Origin: Blastobasis lacticolella
Lineage: Eukaryota > Arthropoda > Insecta > Lepidoptera > Blastobasidae
Length of the DNA stretch: 64,000 nt
NCBI GenBank assembly: GCA_905147135.1
Contig: LR990060.1
Location: 6,774,001-6,838,000 of the forward strand
Reading direction: 5' to 3'
The notes under the pieces are model-generated. The model ran no database searches, was not told the DNA's origin, and was given only the letters and a program-made list of their open reading frames with translations. Positions 32,667 to 42,223 of this stretch are shown one piece after another. The stretch's first letter is position 1, and each line of letters starts with the position of its first letter. The position numbers were made by a program, and so were the translations under genes.

Positions 32667-35634
32667 CTCAATAAGTGTGTATTACCAGAATGTCAGAGGA
32701 CTCCGAACAAAGTTAAATGACCTATATTTGGAAATACTACATAATAATTACAGTATAATAGTTCTCACAGAGACGTGGTTATGTGAGGGCATCTTAAACT
32801 CGGAGATATGCGATGATAGGTACATGGTGTTTCGCTGCGACCGTAATCTGTTGGCTACGGGTAAATCGATCGGTGGTGGGGTTTTGTTGTTGGTTCGCCG
32901 AGAGCTCGGCGCGTACGCGCATGACTCATGGCAGGCAGGCTCTGCGTTCGAGTCACTATGGATAACTATACCTAAACACAAACTGCACGTTGCTTCCGGT
33001 AATAAAGCGAGTCGTCGCGTAAATGGTAGTGGGAATACCTGTGTAAGTAATCTACACATAATTGTCGCATATGTTCCGGGCAAATCTTATAAACATAATC
33101 GCACAGACGACTCACAAGCCCACGATTTAAACTCGCTAAGGGACAGCCTAATGAAATTAATAACTGACTATCCTACTGATTCTTATATCGTAACAGGTGA
33201 TTTTAACATGTTTAACGTGGACTGGGTCAACTGTGTGCCTACATACCTTAGACAGGGCTCATGCGCACTGCAGGCTGCAGCATCGTCGCTGATCACTGAC
33301 CTGATGCTACAGGGTGTCTGTCAACACTCGCGGGTGGAAAACTGTACTGGCGGGTTGCTTGACTTGGTGTTTTCAAACTTCGACATTGAGATACAAGGTG
33401 CAGATCAGTCACTGGTGCCTATAGATAGATATCATCCTCCTATTCTTTTTGACATCACAAATGTTACCGTTACGAAATTATTACCATCTCCTCACACTAA
33501 ATATATCTATCATAAAGCAGACTACGAAAAGATCAATTCATACCTAAATGGTATTAAATGGACTGATATCCTTCGATCTTGCTCATTAGACGAGGCCCTG
33601 CAGCTGTTTTATGAGCATATTTATACAGGTATGGATTTACACATACCCAAAGTTACCGTTAACAACTTATCAAGTAATCAGTACCCGCCGTGGTACAGCT
33701 TACCCCTTAAAAAAGTCATAAAAGAAAAGTCGAAATGGCACAAGCGTTGGAAACGCAATGGAAGTAGGGCTGATTATGATGCTTTTTCGCTCTTACGAAA
33801 GCGGGTCCAAGTTCTTCAGAAGCAGTGTTACATTGAGTATCTAAAATCTGCTCAAGAGTTTATAATAAAAAACCCAAAATACTTTTGGAAATATGTCAAA
33901 TCGAAACGCGGCCATACTTCAAATTACCCTGCCAAGTTTGAACTTGGCAACTGTACCTATACAGACGGACCTAGCATCACCAATGCTTTCAGCACCTTTT
34001 TCCAAAGCGTTTTTACGCAACCACTTACTCAATATCCGGACCTGGACTTCCCAGATCCTAGCGGCGGTACTAACATAATAAATAACCTACAGATCCCAAT
34101 TGATAAAATTGTCGACTCTTTAAAATCCGTAAATACTGAAAAAGGCCCTGGAACTGATCGACTACATCCCATCCTCATTCGTAACTGTGCCGAAGCACTT
34201 TCGGTACCTATACATATAATATTCAATCGCTCATTAAGTGAATGCTATCTCCCCTCCATCTGGAAAGAGGCAAAAATAGTCCCTATTTTTAAAAAAGGAG
34301 ATATGACCAAAGTTGGAAACTATAGGCCTATTTCGGTTTTGAATGTCATACCTAAAATATTCGAGAAGTTTATCTATGATGCGATTTATTCTATAATACA
34401 ACAAGGTATACCCGATGCCCAACACGGTTTTCTTCGAGGACGTTCTACAAACAGTAACCTTACGGAATTTATGACATATGCTTTGAAAAACATGGATTCT
34501 GGAGGCCAGGTTGACGTGGTTTACACCGATTTTGAAAAAGCTTTTGATCGTGTAGACCACGTCATCCTAATCCACAAACTCTACAAGTTAGGGATCCATG
34601 GCGATTTGCTCCGCTGGATCAAATCATATTTAACCAATCGCAGCCAGGCTGTTGTTCTGGGTGGCTACAGATCCGACCTAATAAACATCACCTCGGGGGT
34701 GCCTCAAGGTTCACTCTTGGGACCTCTTTTATACAATGCCTACCTGTACGATATACACACTTCTTTCCATCATGCTAATTTCTTATTGTACGCTGACGAT
34801 AAAAAGGTCTTCTTCAAAATCAATAATTTAAACGATTGTCATAAACTACAAGAAGACCTCAATCGTTTAACCGCATATTATATTAAGAACCGAATTGCTG
34901 TTAATATAAGGAAATGTCAAACTATCTCACTAACAAGAAAGAATAAACCTATTACATTTAACTATAATTTTGAAGGAACTGACATACAGAGAGTGGTCCT
35001 GGTAAGAGATTTGGGGGTGTATATAGACGATAAATTAAGCTTTAATGAGCACATCGATATTATTTCAAGTAAAGCCTACAAAAATTTGGGATTTATAATG
35101 CGAACCTGCAAACCTTTCACTAATATTCGCTGTATCAAATCATTATTTTTTGCTTACGTTCGCAGTTCTCTCGAATACTCTAGCTGCATTTGGTCTCCTT
35201 ACTTCATAAAAAATATAGATAAAATAGAATTCCTTCAGAATAAATTTAGCAAATATTTAGACCATAAATGTCGAACCGCTCATTCATCTTACGAGAGTAG
35301 ATGTGAATATCACAAACTACTCAAACTCGCTGACCGAAGAATTCTACTGGATCAGCTTCTTTTACATGACATAATCCATAACCGCATAAGTAGCCCTAGT
35401 ATCCTACGTGAACTCACATTTGGAGTGCCCAACCGCCGAACACGGCATTCCAAGTATAATTTGTTCTCGAGCAGTTTCTTCCGAAGTAGATATGCAAAAA
35501 ACTCAGCACTGACTAGAATCTGTACTACGTATAACAAACTATTCTCTGACCTAGACCCCTTCCATTTGTCTAAGTTGAGCTTTAAAACACATATTATTAA
35601 AAAATTATCGGGTTCAGAAAAACATATAACATAA
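32563..35634 (+). CDS. LINE ORF2: endonuclease and reverse transcriptase
   Basis: ORF2 nicks chromosomal DNA and copies the element RNA at the nick. Numbering from codon 32605, the N-terminal AP-endonuclease-like domain has YYQNVRG (N29), TETWL (E56), GGGVLLLVRRE, VTGDFN (D199, N201), LDLVFSN and a final DRYHPP (H277) in place of the common SDH. The reverse transcriptase follows: GPGTDRLHP (514), NYRPISVLN (572), VVYTDFEKAFDRVDH (D642), SGVPQGSLLGPLL (697) and LLYADD (D731, D732). The C-terminus carries the usual SSLEYSSCIWSP-type segment after the polymerase. The frame is open from 32563 but its first ATG is at 32824, after N29 and E56, so the real start is unclear. I see no RNase H domain. 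No stop or frameshift interrupts it, so it is probably enzymatically complete. Confidence 0.95.
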   Translation, partial: KLLDATGVGACWVSVNELLLYYGTTKYYENYITFNSISVYYQNVRGLRTKLNDLYLEILHNNYSIIVLTETWLCEGILNSEICDDRYMVFRCDRNLLATGKSIGGGVLLLVRRELGAYAHDSWQAGSAFESLWITIPKHKLHVASGNKASRRVNGSGNTCVSNLHIIVAYVPGKSYKHNRTDDSQAHDLNSLRDSLMKLITDYPTDSYIVTGDFNMFNVDWVNCVPTYLRQGSCALQAAASSLITDLMLQGVCQHSRVENCTGGLLDLVFSNFDIEIQGADQSLVPIDRYHPPILFDITNVTVTKLLPSPHTKYIYHKADYEKINSYLNGIKWTDILRSCSLDEALQLFYEHIYTGMDLHIPKVTVNNLSSNQYPPWYSLPLKKVIKEKSKWHKRWKRNGSRADYDAFSLLRKRVQVLQKQCYIEYLKSAQEFIIKNPKYFWKYVKSKRGHTSNYPAKFELGNCTYTDGPSITNAFSTFFQSVFTQPLTQYPDLDFPDPSGGTNIINNLQIPIDKIVDSLKSVNTEKGPGTDRLHPILIRNCAEALSVPIHIIFNRSLSECYLPSIWKEAKIVPIFKKGDMTKVGNYRPISVLNVIPKIFEKFIYDAIYSIIQQGIPDAQHGFLRGRSTNSNLTEFMTYALKNMDSGGQVDVVYTDFEKAFDRVDHVILIHKLYKLGIHGDLLRWIKSYLTNRSQAVVLGGYRSDLINITSGVPQGSLLGPLLYNAYLYDIHTSFHHANFLLYADDKKVFFKINNLNDCHKLQEDLNRLTAYYIKNRIAVNIRKCQTISLTRKNKPITFNYNFEGTDIQRVVLVRDLGVYIDDKLSFNEHIDIISSKAYKNLGFIMRTCKPFTNIRCIKSLFFAYVRSSLEYSSCIWSPYFIKNIDKIEFLQNKFSKYLDHKCRTAHSSYESRCEYHKLLKLADRRILLDQLLLHDIIHNRISSPSILRELTFGVPNRRTRHSKYNLFSSSFFRSRYAKNSALTRICTTYNKLFSDLDPFHLSKLSFKTHIIKKLSGSEKHIT

Positions 35635-36375
35635 TATACCTACCAGCTAGGTATGAGACCCATGTCCAGCAATATGCACCCTGTGGTTGTCGTCGCAACG
35701 GTAATAGGGAGTTGGTTGGTACCTACTTACTGCCGATGATTTCTTTTGTCGGAGCATTGAGGGAATAGAGCAAACGTAGTGGATTAGTTGCCTACGTATA
35801 TGTATATGTGTGTTTTAGTGGATACACCGATGTTGTCACATAACGTTCGCCTCAAACGAGATAACGAATCAAAATGTTATTGTTTTATTTTTTAGATATG
35901 ATGTATTTTGTGCTTATGGACCTTTCATAGATATACTAATACAATAGGATTATTTTCTTTTCTTTTTATTATAACTCGTTAATAATGTTAATTAGCCAAA
36001 AGAACTGTGTACGATTTCTGAGAATAATACATATGTATTATACTCATGTATTTGATTTTTTTTTTTTTTCTACACATATTATCGGGTTTGTTACCATGAT
36101 TAGTATTGTTTTTACCTCGATATTCCACCATATTCAAATATTCATTTTATACAGGCCCGATAGTATGTGTAGTGAAAGTGAAAGTGTAGTGAATAATCAC
36201 GAGACTTAAAAACTATATTTGATTTTTGTTACGAATAAGTACATTTGTTTCTCTGCGTATAGCGTATATATCTCTAACAAACAAAATATTTAAGTTAATT
36301 TAAGAAAACCTGTAATTGGCATATGTTAAGTTACGACAAATTGTATACTCTACTCTCCAGCGCTGTTGGTTTTCT
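35635..36375 (+). other. LINE 3' UTR
   Basis: Non-coding, AT-rich. It contains a T-run at 36057-36069, the phrase 'cgggtttgttaccatgattagtattg' and a 'gtgtagtgaataatcacgag' segment shared with solo copies at 3815-3945 and 57840-58290. Confidence 0.8.
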
Positions 36376-36398
36376 CAATAAATAAATAAATAAATATA
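36376..36398 (+). repeat. LINE 3' tail, (AATA)n
   Basis: Short tandem AATA repeats close the element instead of poly-A, typical of several CR1/Jockey-group LINEs. Confidence 0.88.
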
Positions 36399-36404
36399 TA
36401 CATA

Positions 36405-36455
36405 GACAGACAGCGAGAAGGGACTTTGTTTTAGTGTATGAAGTGTTTTTAGTGA
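36405..36455 (+). repeat. repeat N (Helitron-like), right half
   Basis: 'gacagacagcgagaagggactttgttttagtgtatgaagtg' completes the copy that starts at 30775. Confidence 0.5.
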
Positions 36456-36551
36456 GTATACGTAAAAGTAGTTCATATTTCAATATCAGGTTATTTTTCC
36501 CGATTTAGTAGTGTGTAATAATGCCGTCTTATACGCCGAGCACAGAATTAG

Positions 36552-36700
36552 CCGTGTGGTGTCCGGCATAGTGGAATAACACCAATCCCTTACACTCGTG
36601 GGTGTCGTACAAGGCGACTAATATTTTCGAGGCAACAGTTTTAGAGTTTCCATAGGCTGGAAAATGGGCAGCATTTTCCATTTTTAATGTGTAATGACTT
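36552..36700 (+). mobile_element. family C, 3' truncated
   Basis: 'ccgtgtggtgtccggcatagtggaataacaccaatcccttacactcgtgggtgtcgtacaaggcgac' and 'aaaatgggcagcattttcc' match 47247 and 53744. The 'gatctccaacccgcctgcc' half and GAT tail are missing. Confidence 0.65.
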
Positions 36701-36715
36701 TAACATTACATTAGG

Positions 36716-36815
36716 TACCCAGTCAGAAAACTGGCCCGTAACGAAAAGGTCTATATCGTCTTATCTTAATAAATAAACTGTTAGTGTTAGAAACATGAAT
36801 CTAGTGTCATTGTTT
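36716..36815 (-). repeat. outer part of repeat F, copy 2
   Basis: 'tacccagtcagaaaactggcccgtaacgaaaaggtctatatcgtc' and 'ttagaaacatgaatctagtg' match 56107-56195. There they run directly into repeat F, so this and 37365-37665 are probably one repeat split by insertion. Confidence 0.52.
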
Positions 36816-37065
36816 AAAGTAACGTAAAGTAAAGTAAAACACATTTATTACACTCAAACACACAGCACAAAATTCTTAAAATTTAATTTTAAAAATATAA
36901 TGAAACAGAGACATAATCGAAAAAAGAAAAAGAAAAAAGTATACTCTAATCTCGTTACATGTGCCATGTGGAGAGTGCAATAGGACCACACTCAGCATAT
37001 GCCACGACAGTTGCCGTAACGCTGGTTTTCAGTGATGCACGGACAAAACTGCCACAAGCAATAAA
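36816..37065 (-). mobile_element. LINE-D 3' end, reversed
   Basis: Opens with (GTAAA)n, then 'acacagcacaaaattcttaaaa' and 'aaacagagacataatcgaaaaaag', the reverse of 9760-9905. Confidence 0.5.
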
Positions 37066-37364
37066 TAAATAAAATGAAATTAATAAATATTATTTGTTTA
37101 AATACATAATACTATATATGAGAGTGCATAGGTGATCTATCGTGTGAACTGTAGAAATACGTTGCCTTTCATCGTAACGTAAGGGTTTAGCGTATATAGT
37201 CAACTCTCTGTTTTGACATTGAATTTACGTTGGGGGTGGGTGGGGCGGGGAAAAGCACTGCGTTGAATGAACGAAACTCGCGCCCCCGCGCATTACAATT
37301 TTGTGTAACTCACGACTTACACGTGATAAGGCGGAGATTCTTGCGTGTATTTATTGAGTTTGCC
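37066..37364. other. intervening sequence with G-quadruplex motif
   Basis: Unclassified. GC-rich around 37225-37290, including the G-run cluster at 37232-37250. Confidence 0.4.
37232..37250 (+). other. predicted G-quadruplex motif
   Basis: GGGGGTGGGTGGGGCGGGG: four G-runs of at least three separated by single bases, a pattern expected to fold very stably. Confidence 0.75.
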
Positions 37365-37665
37365 TACAACAATCGATCCATTTAAAAATAGGTGTGAATT
37401 TGGAAATTTTTTAAAGTAAAGATAAGCAGAAAGTGAAAAAAATATATACGAAAAATATATATTTATACTGTCGGCTTTTGCCCGTGCTAGAACCAGTAAG
37501 AAATACAAATCACGGCTATCGTCGATAAAAGGGGGCCATAACCCATATGTGAATACCCAAATTTCGGGCGCTGAGCGAGCGAGGCGGTTTCAACAGCGTC
37601 TCAAAGCTGCCAAGGTAGACGTTTCACGTTAAAACCAATGGCCGTATGTTACGACACAGGCTCAA
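37365..37665 (-). repeat. repeat F, copy 2
   Basis: 'acaatcgatccatttaaaaa', 'cttttgcccgtgctagaacc', 'gaaatacaaatcacgg', 'agcgagcgaggcggtttcaac' and 'cgtttcacgttaaaaccaatggccgtatgtt' match the reverse of 9960-10255 and the plus strand of 56207-56345. Confidence 0.58.
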
Positions 37666-37679
37666 CCGATTTCTTCATA

Positions 37680-37800
37680 TTTACAACACCACGATCTCCA
37701 ACCCGTTTGCCTAGCGTAGAGATTACAGCAATAATCTTCCCTCTCGTGGGGGATATACTAAGTCCTTTAATGAACTGTTGTGGGCTATGATGGTGACCTA
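37680..37800 (+). mobile_element. family C, 5' truncated
   Basis: 'cacgatctccaacccgtttgcctagcgtagagattacagcaataatcttccctctcgtggg' and 'ctgttgtgggctatgatggtgac' match the 3' half of family C. Confidence 0.6.
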
Positions 37801-38705
37801 CAAAAATCAAAATAAGATACTTAAGAAACTTTAAAGATACATAGGTATTTACATAAATTAAAATACTATGTGAGTCGTTCAACTATCGAGTACGCTTATC
37901 GCCATCTCGGCCACTACTGCGCATAACTCTACTACTACGGAATAACTCTCGTGTCAGATACTGAGGGCGAAATATGGTTATCAGATCATCTGCATAGCGA
38001 CAAAATCACGCGCGCATTTCCAATGGCTTTTCTTATGTCGATTTCTGTGGTTGCACCATTGTGTCATTACATCCTTGATTTGCAGTACCCCATTTCATAA
38101 TATGGGATAAGTCGGACGTACTCATTCAATAGTACCCTTGTAAGTAATGAATAAGAATTGAAAAATAGGCTATAGCTCTCGGTAGTAGTGGAGCTTCCTA
38201 TTAGTGAAAAAAATTTCGAAATTGGGTCAATAGTTTCGGAGATTATCCGTACAAACAAATTTACTTTTCGGAGATTATCCCAATCAGAAACTATTGAATC
38301 AATTTTGAAAACAAATAAAATGGTTTCCTCCCTAAAATATTAGTATAGATAAACTTACCTCTAAACAAACTCAACGATTCGACAACCACAAAAATCATAG
38401 CCGACGACGACACAAGAAATACGTTTCGCGGCGACGATAATAATAATATGAAAATGGTCGCATCAATCACGAATAATTTATTTTCCATTACGCCACGGGA
38501 GCGAGTGGAAAAAAACCGGTAATAAAAAGAAACTTCTTAGGAAAACACGTTTATGGGATTATTGTGTTATTCCTGATTAGGGCCGTACAAACGATGGCGT
38601 GTTGATTCGTGGAATTTAGATTTTGCATCTGTCAACTTCATAGACGGTAGCTTGTCGACGGTCGATTAGGGGTGACAATGTACAGGTTTCTGCTTTTTAT
38701 TCTTC
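37801..38705. other. no gene; imperfect palindrome at 38217-38312
   Basis: 'attgggtcaatagtttcggagattatcc' is followed by a second 'cggagattatcc' and then 'gaaactattgaatcaattt'. This gives a direct 12-bp repeat inside an imperfect inverted repeat. No coding sequence was recognised. Confidence 0.42.
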
Positions 38706-38890
38706 ATCATTATCTCGGCGTTATGTCTCGGTTTGTTTCCCGGGGTCCGCCTTCCTACTCTTTTTGGCCCACTTCACTCGGTCTGCGGCATCCTCGGTGG
38801 TAAGCTTGTTGGCACGCATATCATTCTTGACGACGTCAAGCCATCGCTTCTTGGGCCGACCTCTGCTTCCCGTGCCTTTTTATTCAACAT
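38706..38890 (-). pseudogene. RTE-2 ORF2 C-terminus, frame intact
   Basis: The minus strand encodes RGRPKKRWLDVVKNDMRANK and then LTTEDAADRVKWAKKSRKADPGKQTET, with a stop at 38721-38723 and a GAT-rich tail. The GRPKKRW..V..D...........DR..W....RKADP pattern is the terminal domain of an RTE-like ORF2. It is 5' truncated. The reading frame is unbroken in this piece, so it is the youngest of four RTE-2 copies. Confidence 0.78.
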
Positions 38891-39160
38891 CTTGGCGGTA
38901 ATGTCCCGGTTGTGCTCTCGTGCACGAGAGCTCGGGATCCCCGTTGACCATGTTTCAGGATTTAGAAGATCAGGTAATTACAGTAGAGCGACTGCCATCT
39001 GACCTCTGTAACCCTGCTACCAGGGGAACCTGGCCAGATTGGATCTTGGTTACACATTCAGTTGCCTGAATCTGCAGGTTTCATCACGATGTATTCCCTC
39101 ACCGTCAGAGCATTGGTTAGTATTCAACTAGTGTAAATAACTTAGAAAAGAGTCTCGCAA
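38891..39160 (-). mobile_element. SINE-A, 5' truncated
   Basis: The plus strand opens 'catcttggcggtaatgtcccggttgtgctctcgtgcacgagagc', a perfect hairpin, and ends at 'aataacttagaaaagagtc', just short of the tRNA-like head. Confidence 0.88.
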
Positions 39161-39229
39161 CTCATTAGTCCACAGACGCTCAGTTTTCTACTTTTTATTA
39201 CTCCTGGATGTTGATATCGTTTATCAGAA

Positions 39230-39290
39230 GCATCGGTGGCCGAGTGGTTAAGGTATCCGACTATTAAGCGAGAGTCCATTCGATCGACTA
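39230..39290 (+). mobile_element. SINE-A head fragment
   Basis: 'catcggtggccgagtggttaaggtatccgacta' with a degraded B-box; the body is absent. Confidence 0.6.
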
Positions 39291-39330
39291 CACATTCGAT
39301 CATAGCAATATGATTACCAATATTAAAAAT

Positions 39331-39481
39331 ATTACACATTTTAAGGGTATGTTCCTTTGTTGACGAGTTTTGTTGATGTCGTCCCGTGACCATGATACAT
39401 GCAACTGCGTCGAAATATCGGGCTACTCGTCAACAAAGGTACGCGGTAGGAAACCCGGAACATACCCTTAAAATGTGTAAT
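39331..39481. mobile_element. small foldback MITE
   Basis: Outer inverted repeat: TTACACATTTTAAGGGTATG at the left and its reverse at the right, continuing to 24 bp, with TA outside. An inner inverted repeat TTTGTTGACGAGT lies at 39355-39367 and 39426-39438. The left arm lacks about 19 bp present in the right arm. Non-coding. Confidence 0.72.
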
Positions 39482-40160
39482 ATAATTATTACACATTTTA
39501 AGTTAGTTTAAAACATTCTGTTAAAAATATTATAGGTATAGATTCACTTGCGTAGCGATAATTACAGAAAAACCGGATTTAGGTTTAATAACTCGCCAAA
39601 CTATATTTATTTCACTAGTCGTTTTGCGAAGACTTTTTAAATCAAATATAATAAACGTATTAACAAGCATTAAAACATATGTATCCTCATTATGAAAGTT
39701 GTCTAAATAAGACGGTCCTTTCATAAGTGACCCACAACCCTCTAAACGTCACCTACCCCTAAAGTTAGGTTAGGTCATCCTAACAACTAGTGATAAGAAA
39801 AGCATAGTATAATATGATAAAATCACGACCGCCTGTTGTTCTGCCTAACAAGTTGAAGCGTCACGTGGCCCCTAAGGCCTCAGTAGAAGCAAAGTTTAAT
39901 TAGGTAAGTTCCTGTGCCTAAGGAGATATCAGCCGGCTTCGCCTGTAAACATAAATTACTTGCTTAATTATTATGAATACCTACATCGTATGTCCTAGAA
40001 ATGTTATGATGAATCCGCTTCAGGTAATGGAGATGTCTTTTGCAAAGAAACACTTGTATTTCAAATTAATTGTTGGGAAAGGAAATGTTAGGTTACCTAC
40101 AAAATTGAAATACTTTCTATTTTAGGAAGATACATATTTCGATGTTTACGAACAACGATT
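39482..40160. other. no gene recognised
   Basis: A second 'attacacattttaag' at 39488-39502 directly repeats the MITE end. The rest is unrecognised. Confidence 0.42.
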
Positions 40161-40485
40161 AGATTGTCGGTGGCCTAATAGATTGCGGGTCCGACTCGTA
40201 ATTCAGAAGTACAGAGTTCGATCCCCAGTACCGCCATGTATGTACGTTTGCTCTTACGGTGAGAGAAAACAGCATGAGGAAAGCTGCACATTCAGGAGAC
40301 TGAACTGTTCTATTTAACCATGATCCAATCTAATCAGGTTCCCCTGTTTACAGAGTCATTGAGATCAAAAACAATATTTCCACTGTAATTACTTGATCTG
40401 CCAAATCCTGGATCGTGGTCAATGAGGACCCCGGGCCTTCGGGCCCGAGACCACAACCGAGATATTGACGTCAAGATGATTATTA
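40161..40485 (+). mobile_element. SINE-A, full length
   Basis: Head 'tcggtggcctaatagattgcgggtccgactcgtaa', B-box 'gagttcgatcccc', body with a ~30-bp deletion after 'catgtatgtacg', hairpin region changed to 'ccttcgggcccgag', end 'gacgtcaagatgatt'. Confidence 0.87.
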
Positions 40486-40520
40486 TCACATCGCGTAACT
40501 ATATTGATAAAAAATAATAA

Positions 40521-40585
40521 ATAATCATCTTGGTGTTAAGGTCCCGCTTGTGTTCTCCCGCACGAGGCTCAGGGTCCCTCTTATT
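40521..40585 (-). mobile_element. SINE-A 3' end, reversed
   Basis: 'aatcatcttggtgttaaggtcccgcttgtgttctcccgcacgaggctcagggtcc' is the reversed last 60 bp of the family. It faces the copy ending at 40485. Confidence 0.74.
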
Positions 40586-40656
40586 TAGGTAACTTTCATA
40601 TTGAGCATGCATATGTTTTAATGCTTGTTCATGCGCTTATTATATTTGACTAAATT

Positions 40657-40851
40657 CAGTCGTCTAAATTAAAAAGCAAAAAGCGTGAGAGAAAATAAAA
40701 GTGGAAGAATTGTTAACAGAATAAGGTCCATTTTCGTATCACTTATACTCGTATTATGGTTCGCGTCGCTCCGCATTTTAAAAGGTGTGATACAAACATT
40801 GTGTACCTTATTTTAGCTTTCACGCTTTTTGCTTCTGAATTTAGTCGCCTG
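40657..40851. mobile_element. small TIR element (MITE)
   Basis: Left end CAGTCGTCTAAATT and reversed right end CAGGCGACTAAATT both continue as AGCAAAAAGCGTGA, giving ~36-bp inverted repeats with a few mismatches. The target duplication is not clear. It ends 39 bp before the Harbinger element. Confidence 0.65.
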
Positions 40852-40890
40852 ATCTGAGCCAGGTGTAATAAGTGCATCAGCTAGATTTAA

Positions 40891-41584
40891 GCTTGAACGC
40901 ATACTCATGCAGTGCGCCGCGCGGCGCAATGCACGATGTGGCAAAACTTGTTACACGCCGAGCAATTTGTATGCAAGTACATTGACATGTGGCGAAATGT
41001 CCCACCGTGCAGCGCGCCGCGCGGCGCACTGCATGATGGGGCAACACCCGCAATTCATGCCCGAAATGTCAGTTCTGTATGAATTTTGTCCACGTTTTTC
41101 AATTTAGCCCCATCGTGCAGCGTGCGGCGCGATGTCAACAGATGTCAACATGAAACGTCACATCTGACTGTTTCTTTTTACCAACAGTTCGAATCTTTCC
41201 TCCTTATGTGACACAGTTCACACACATATATCTGTCTACTTTTTTTAGTACAGATACAACGCGTGTGAATGAAATAAGAAACCGACCTTGTCAAAGAAAG
41301 TTTGACCGCTGATGCGTAAGCCCCTCCCCATTTTCTGATTCTTTAAAATTAACGATGTTGTTTTGCTTTCGTGATCCTGTCGTCATTCTATTCTCAGTTC
41401 ATCCCGAATTATAAATAAGGCATGTTTGGTTCTAGAACACTAGTTTCTAAAAAGTATTGCTAGTACTCGTAGAAATCTACATTTTGAAAGGCACCTGTCA
41501 AACTTAAAACTGTAATAACTCTGAAACTATTGGTGCTAGAATACTAGTTCCTAAAGAGAAATGATAGTGCTCGTCGAGATCTAC
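40891..41584 (+). repeat. left long TIR of Harbinger element
   Basis: Begins GCTTGAACGCATACTCATGC. It has the palindrome GCGCCGCGCGGCGC at 40914 and 41014 and a variant near 41118. An open frame at 40907-41107 crosses it and is mirrored at 43828-44028; this is a by-product of the duplication. Confidence 0.92.
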
Positions 41585-42049
41585 ATTCCGGATGACAGCT
41601 GTCAATTTCTAAGAGCAATGGTTTCTGAGTATTTTAAGTTTTATACACTCTCTTTATACTTACTACTGATGTTATACTTTGTAGTTATAATTTTGAATGA
41701 GCCACCATGGTATACACTCAGTTTAAGTAAACATTCGTAAAGGACAGAAATAACTACGTTTTAAAACATTTTGTCGTAATATTGTCCCAAAATCATGTAT
41801 TCAACCAGTTGAGGACAAATTTAAGCAGTGTGGTTTATCCTACAACAGAATCAATTAATGTGAATAAAAATTCCCAACATGACCGAAACAATCTTCTGAA
41901 TTGAAAAATTTGAAGACTTTATGTTCTTATTTCCTCACGATAATTTAATTGAATGTATTATCATAGAGCCTGTAACCATCGGACAATCAATACGCTTTTA
42001 ACGAAAATTGGCCAAGTAGTTTTTGAGCTAGAATTACCAACCCCTTTCT

Positions 42050-42160
42050 TCCGCAAGAGTAGGTAGAGACGACATTGTTCCACTTGCTAAGGTCCTGACA
42101 AATCTCTGTCAATTCTTCCACGTTTATCAACTTTACATACATAGATTGTTAACTTCATTA
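42050..42160 (-). pseudogene. family P LINE fragment inside Harbinger
   Basis: The minus strand encodes LINVEELTEICQDLSKWNNV and then VSTYSCGRKG, matching the end of 28399-28610. It is either an insertion or captured sequence. Confidence 0.52.
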
Positions 42161-42223
42161 CCCTCCCTTAGCTCCATCGTAGTCGGGTAGAAAGTATCAG
42201 TTATAGTATAGTATTCGCGGAAG

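Larger units (their letters stand above)
30925..36398 (+). mobile_element. full-length non-LTR retrotransposon (Jockey/CR1 group)
   Basis: About 5.5 kb: a CpG-containing 5' UTR (30925-31176), ORF1, a 490-bp spacer, ORF2, a 764-bp 3' UTR and an (AATA)n tail. TACATA occurs at both borders (30919-30924, 36399-36404), a probable target-site duplication partly masked by the tail. The flanks are the two halves of one Helitron-like repeat. Both main ORFs are uninterrupted, so the insertion looks recent. ORF2 motif spacing and ORF1 type fit the Jockey/CR1 superfamily; the exact clade would need a tree. Confidence 0.93.

Noticed and set aside
32748..34560. Minus-strand frames opposite ORF2 (32748-33083, 34029-34226, 34234-34560)
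   Set aside because: Antisense shadows of the reverse transcriptase frame.
40907..41107. 66-codon open frame, duplicated at 43828-44028
   Set aside because: It lies wholly inside the Harbinger TIRs and is duplicated with them; Cys/Arg/Ala-rich translation of the GCGCC palindromes, no domain.
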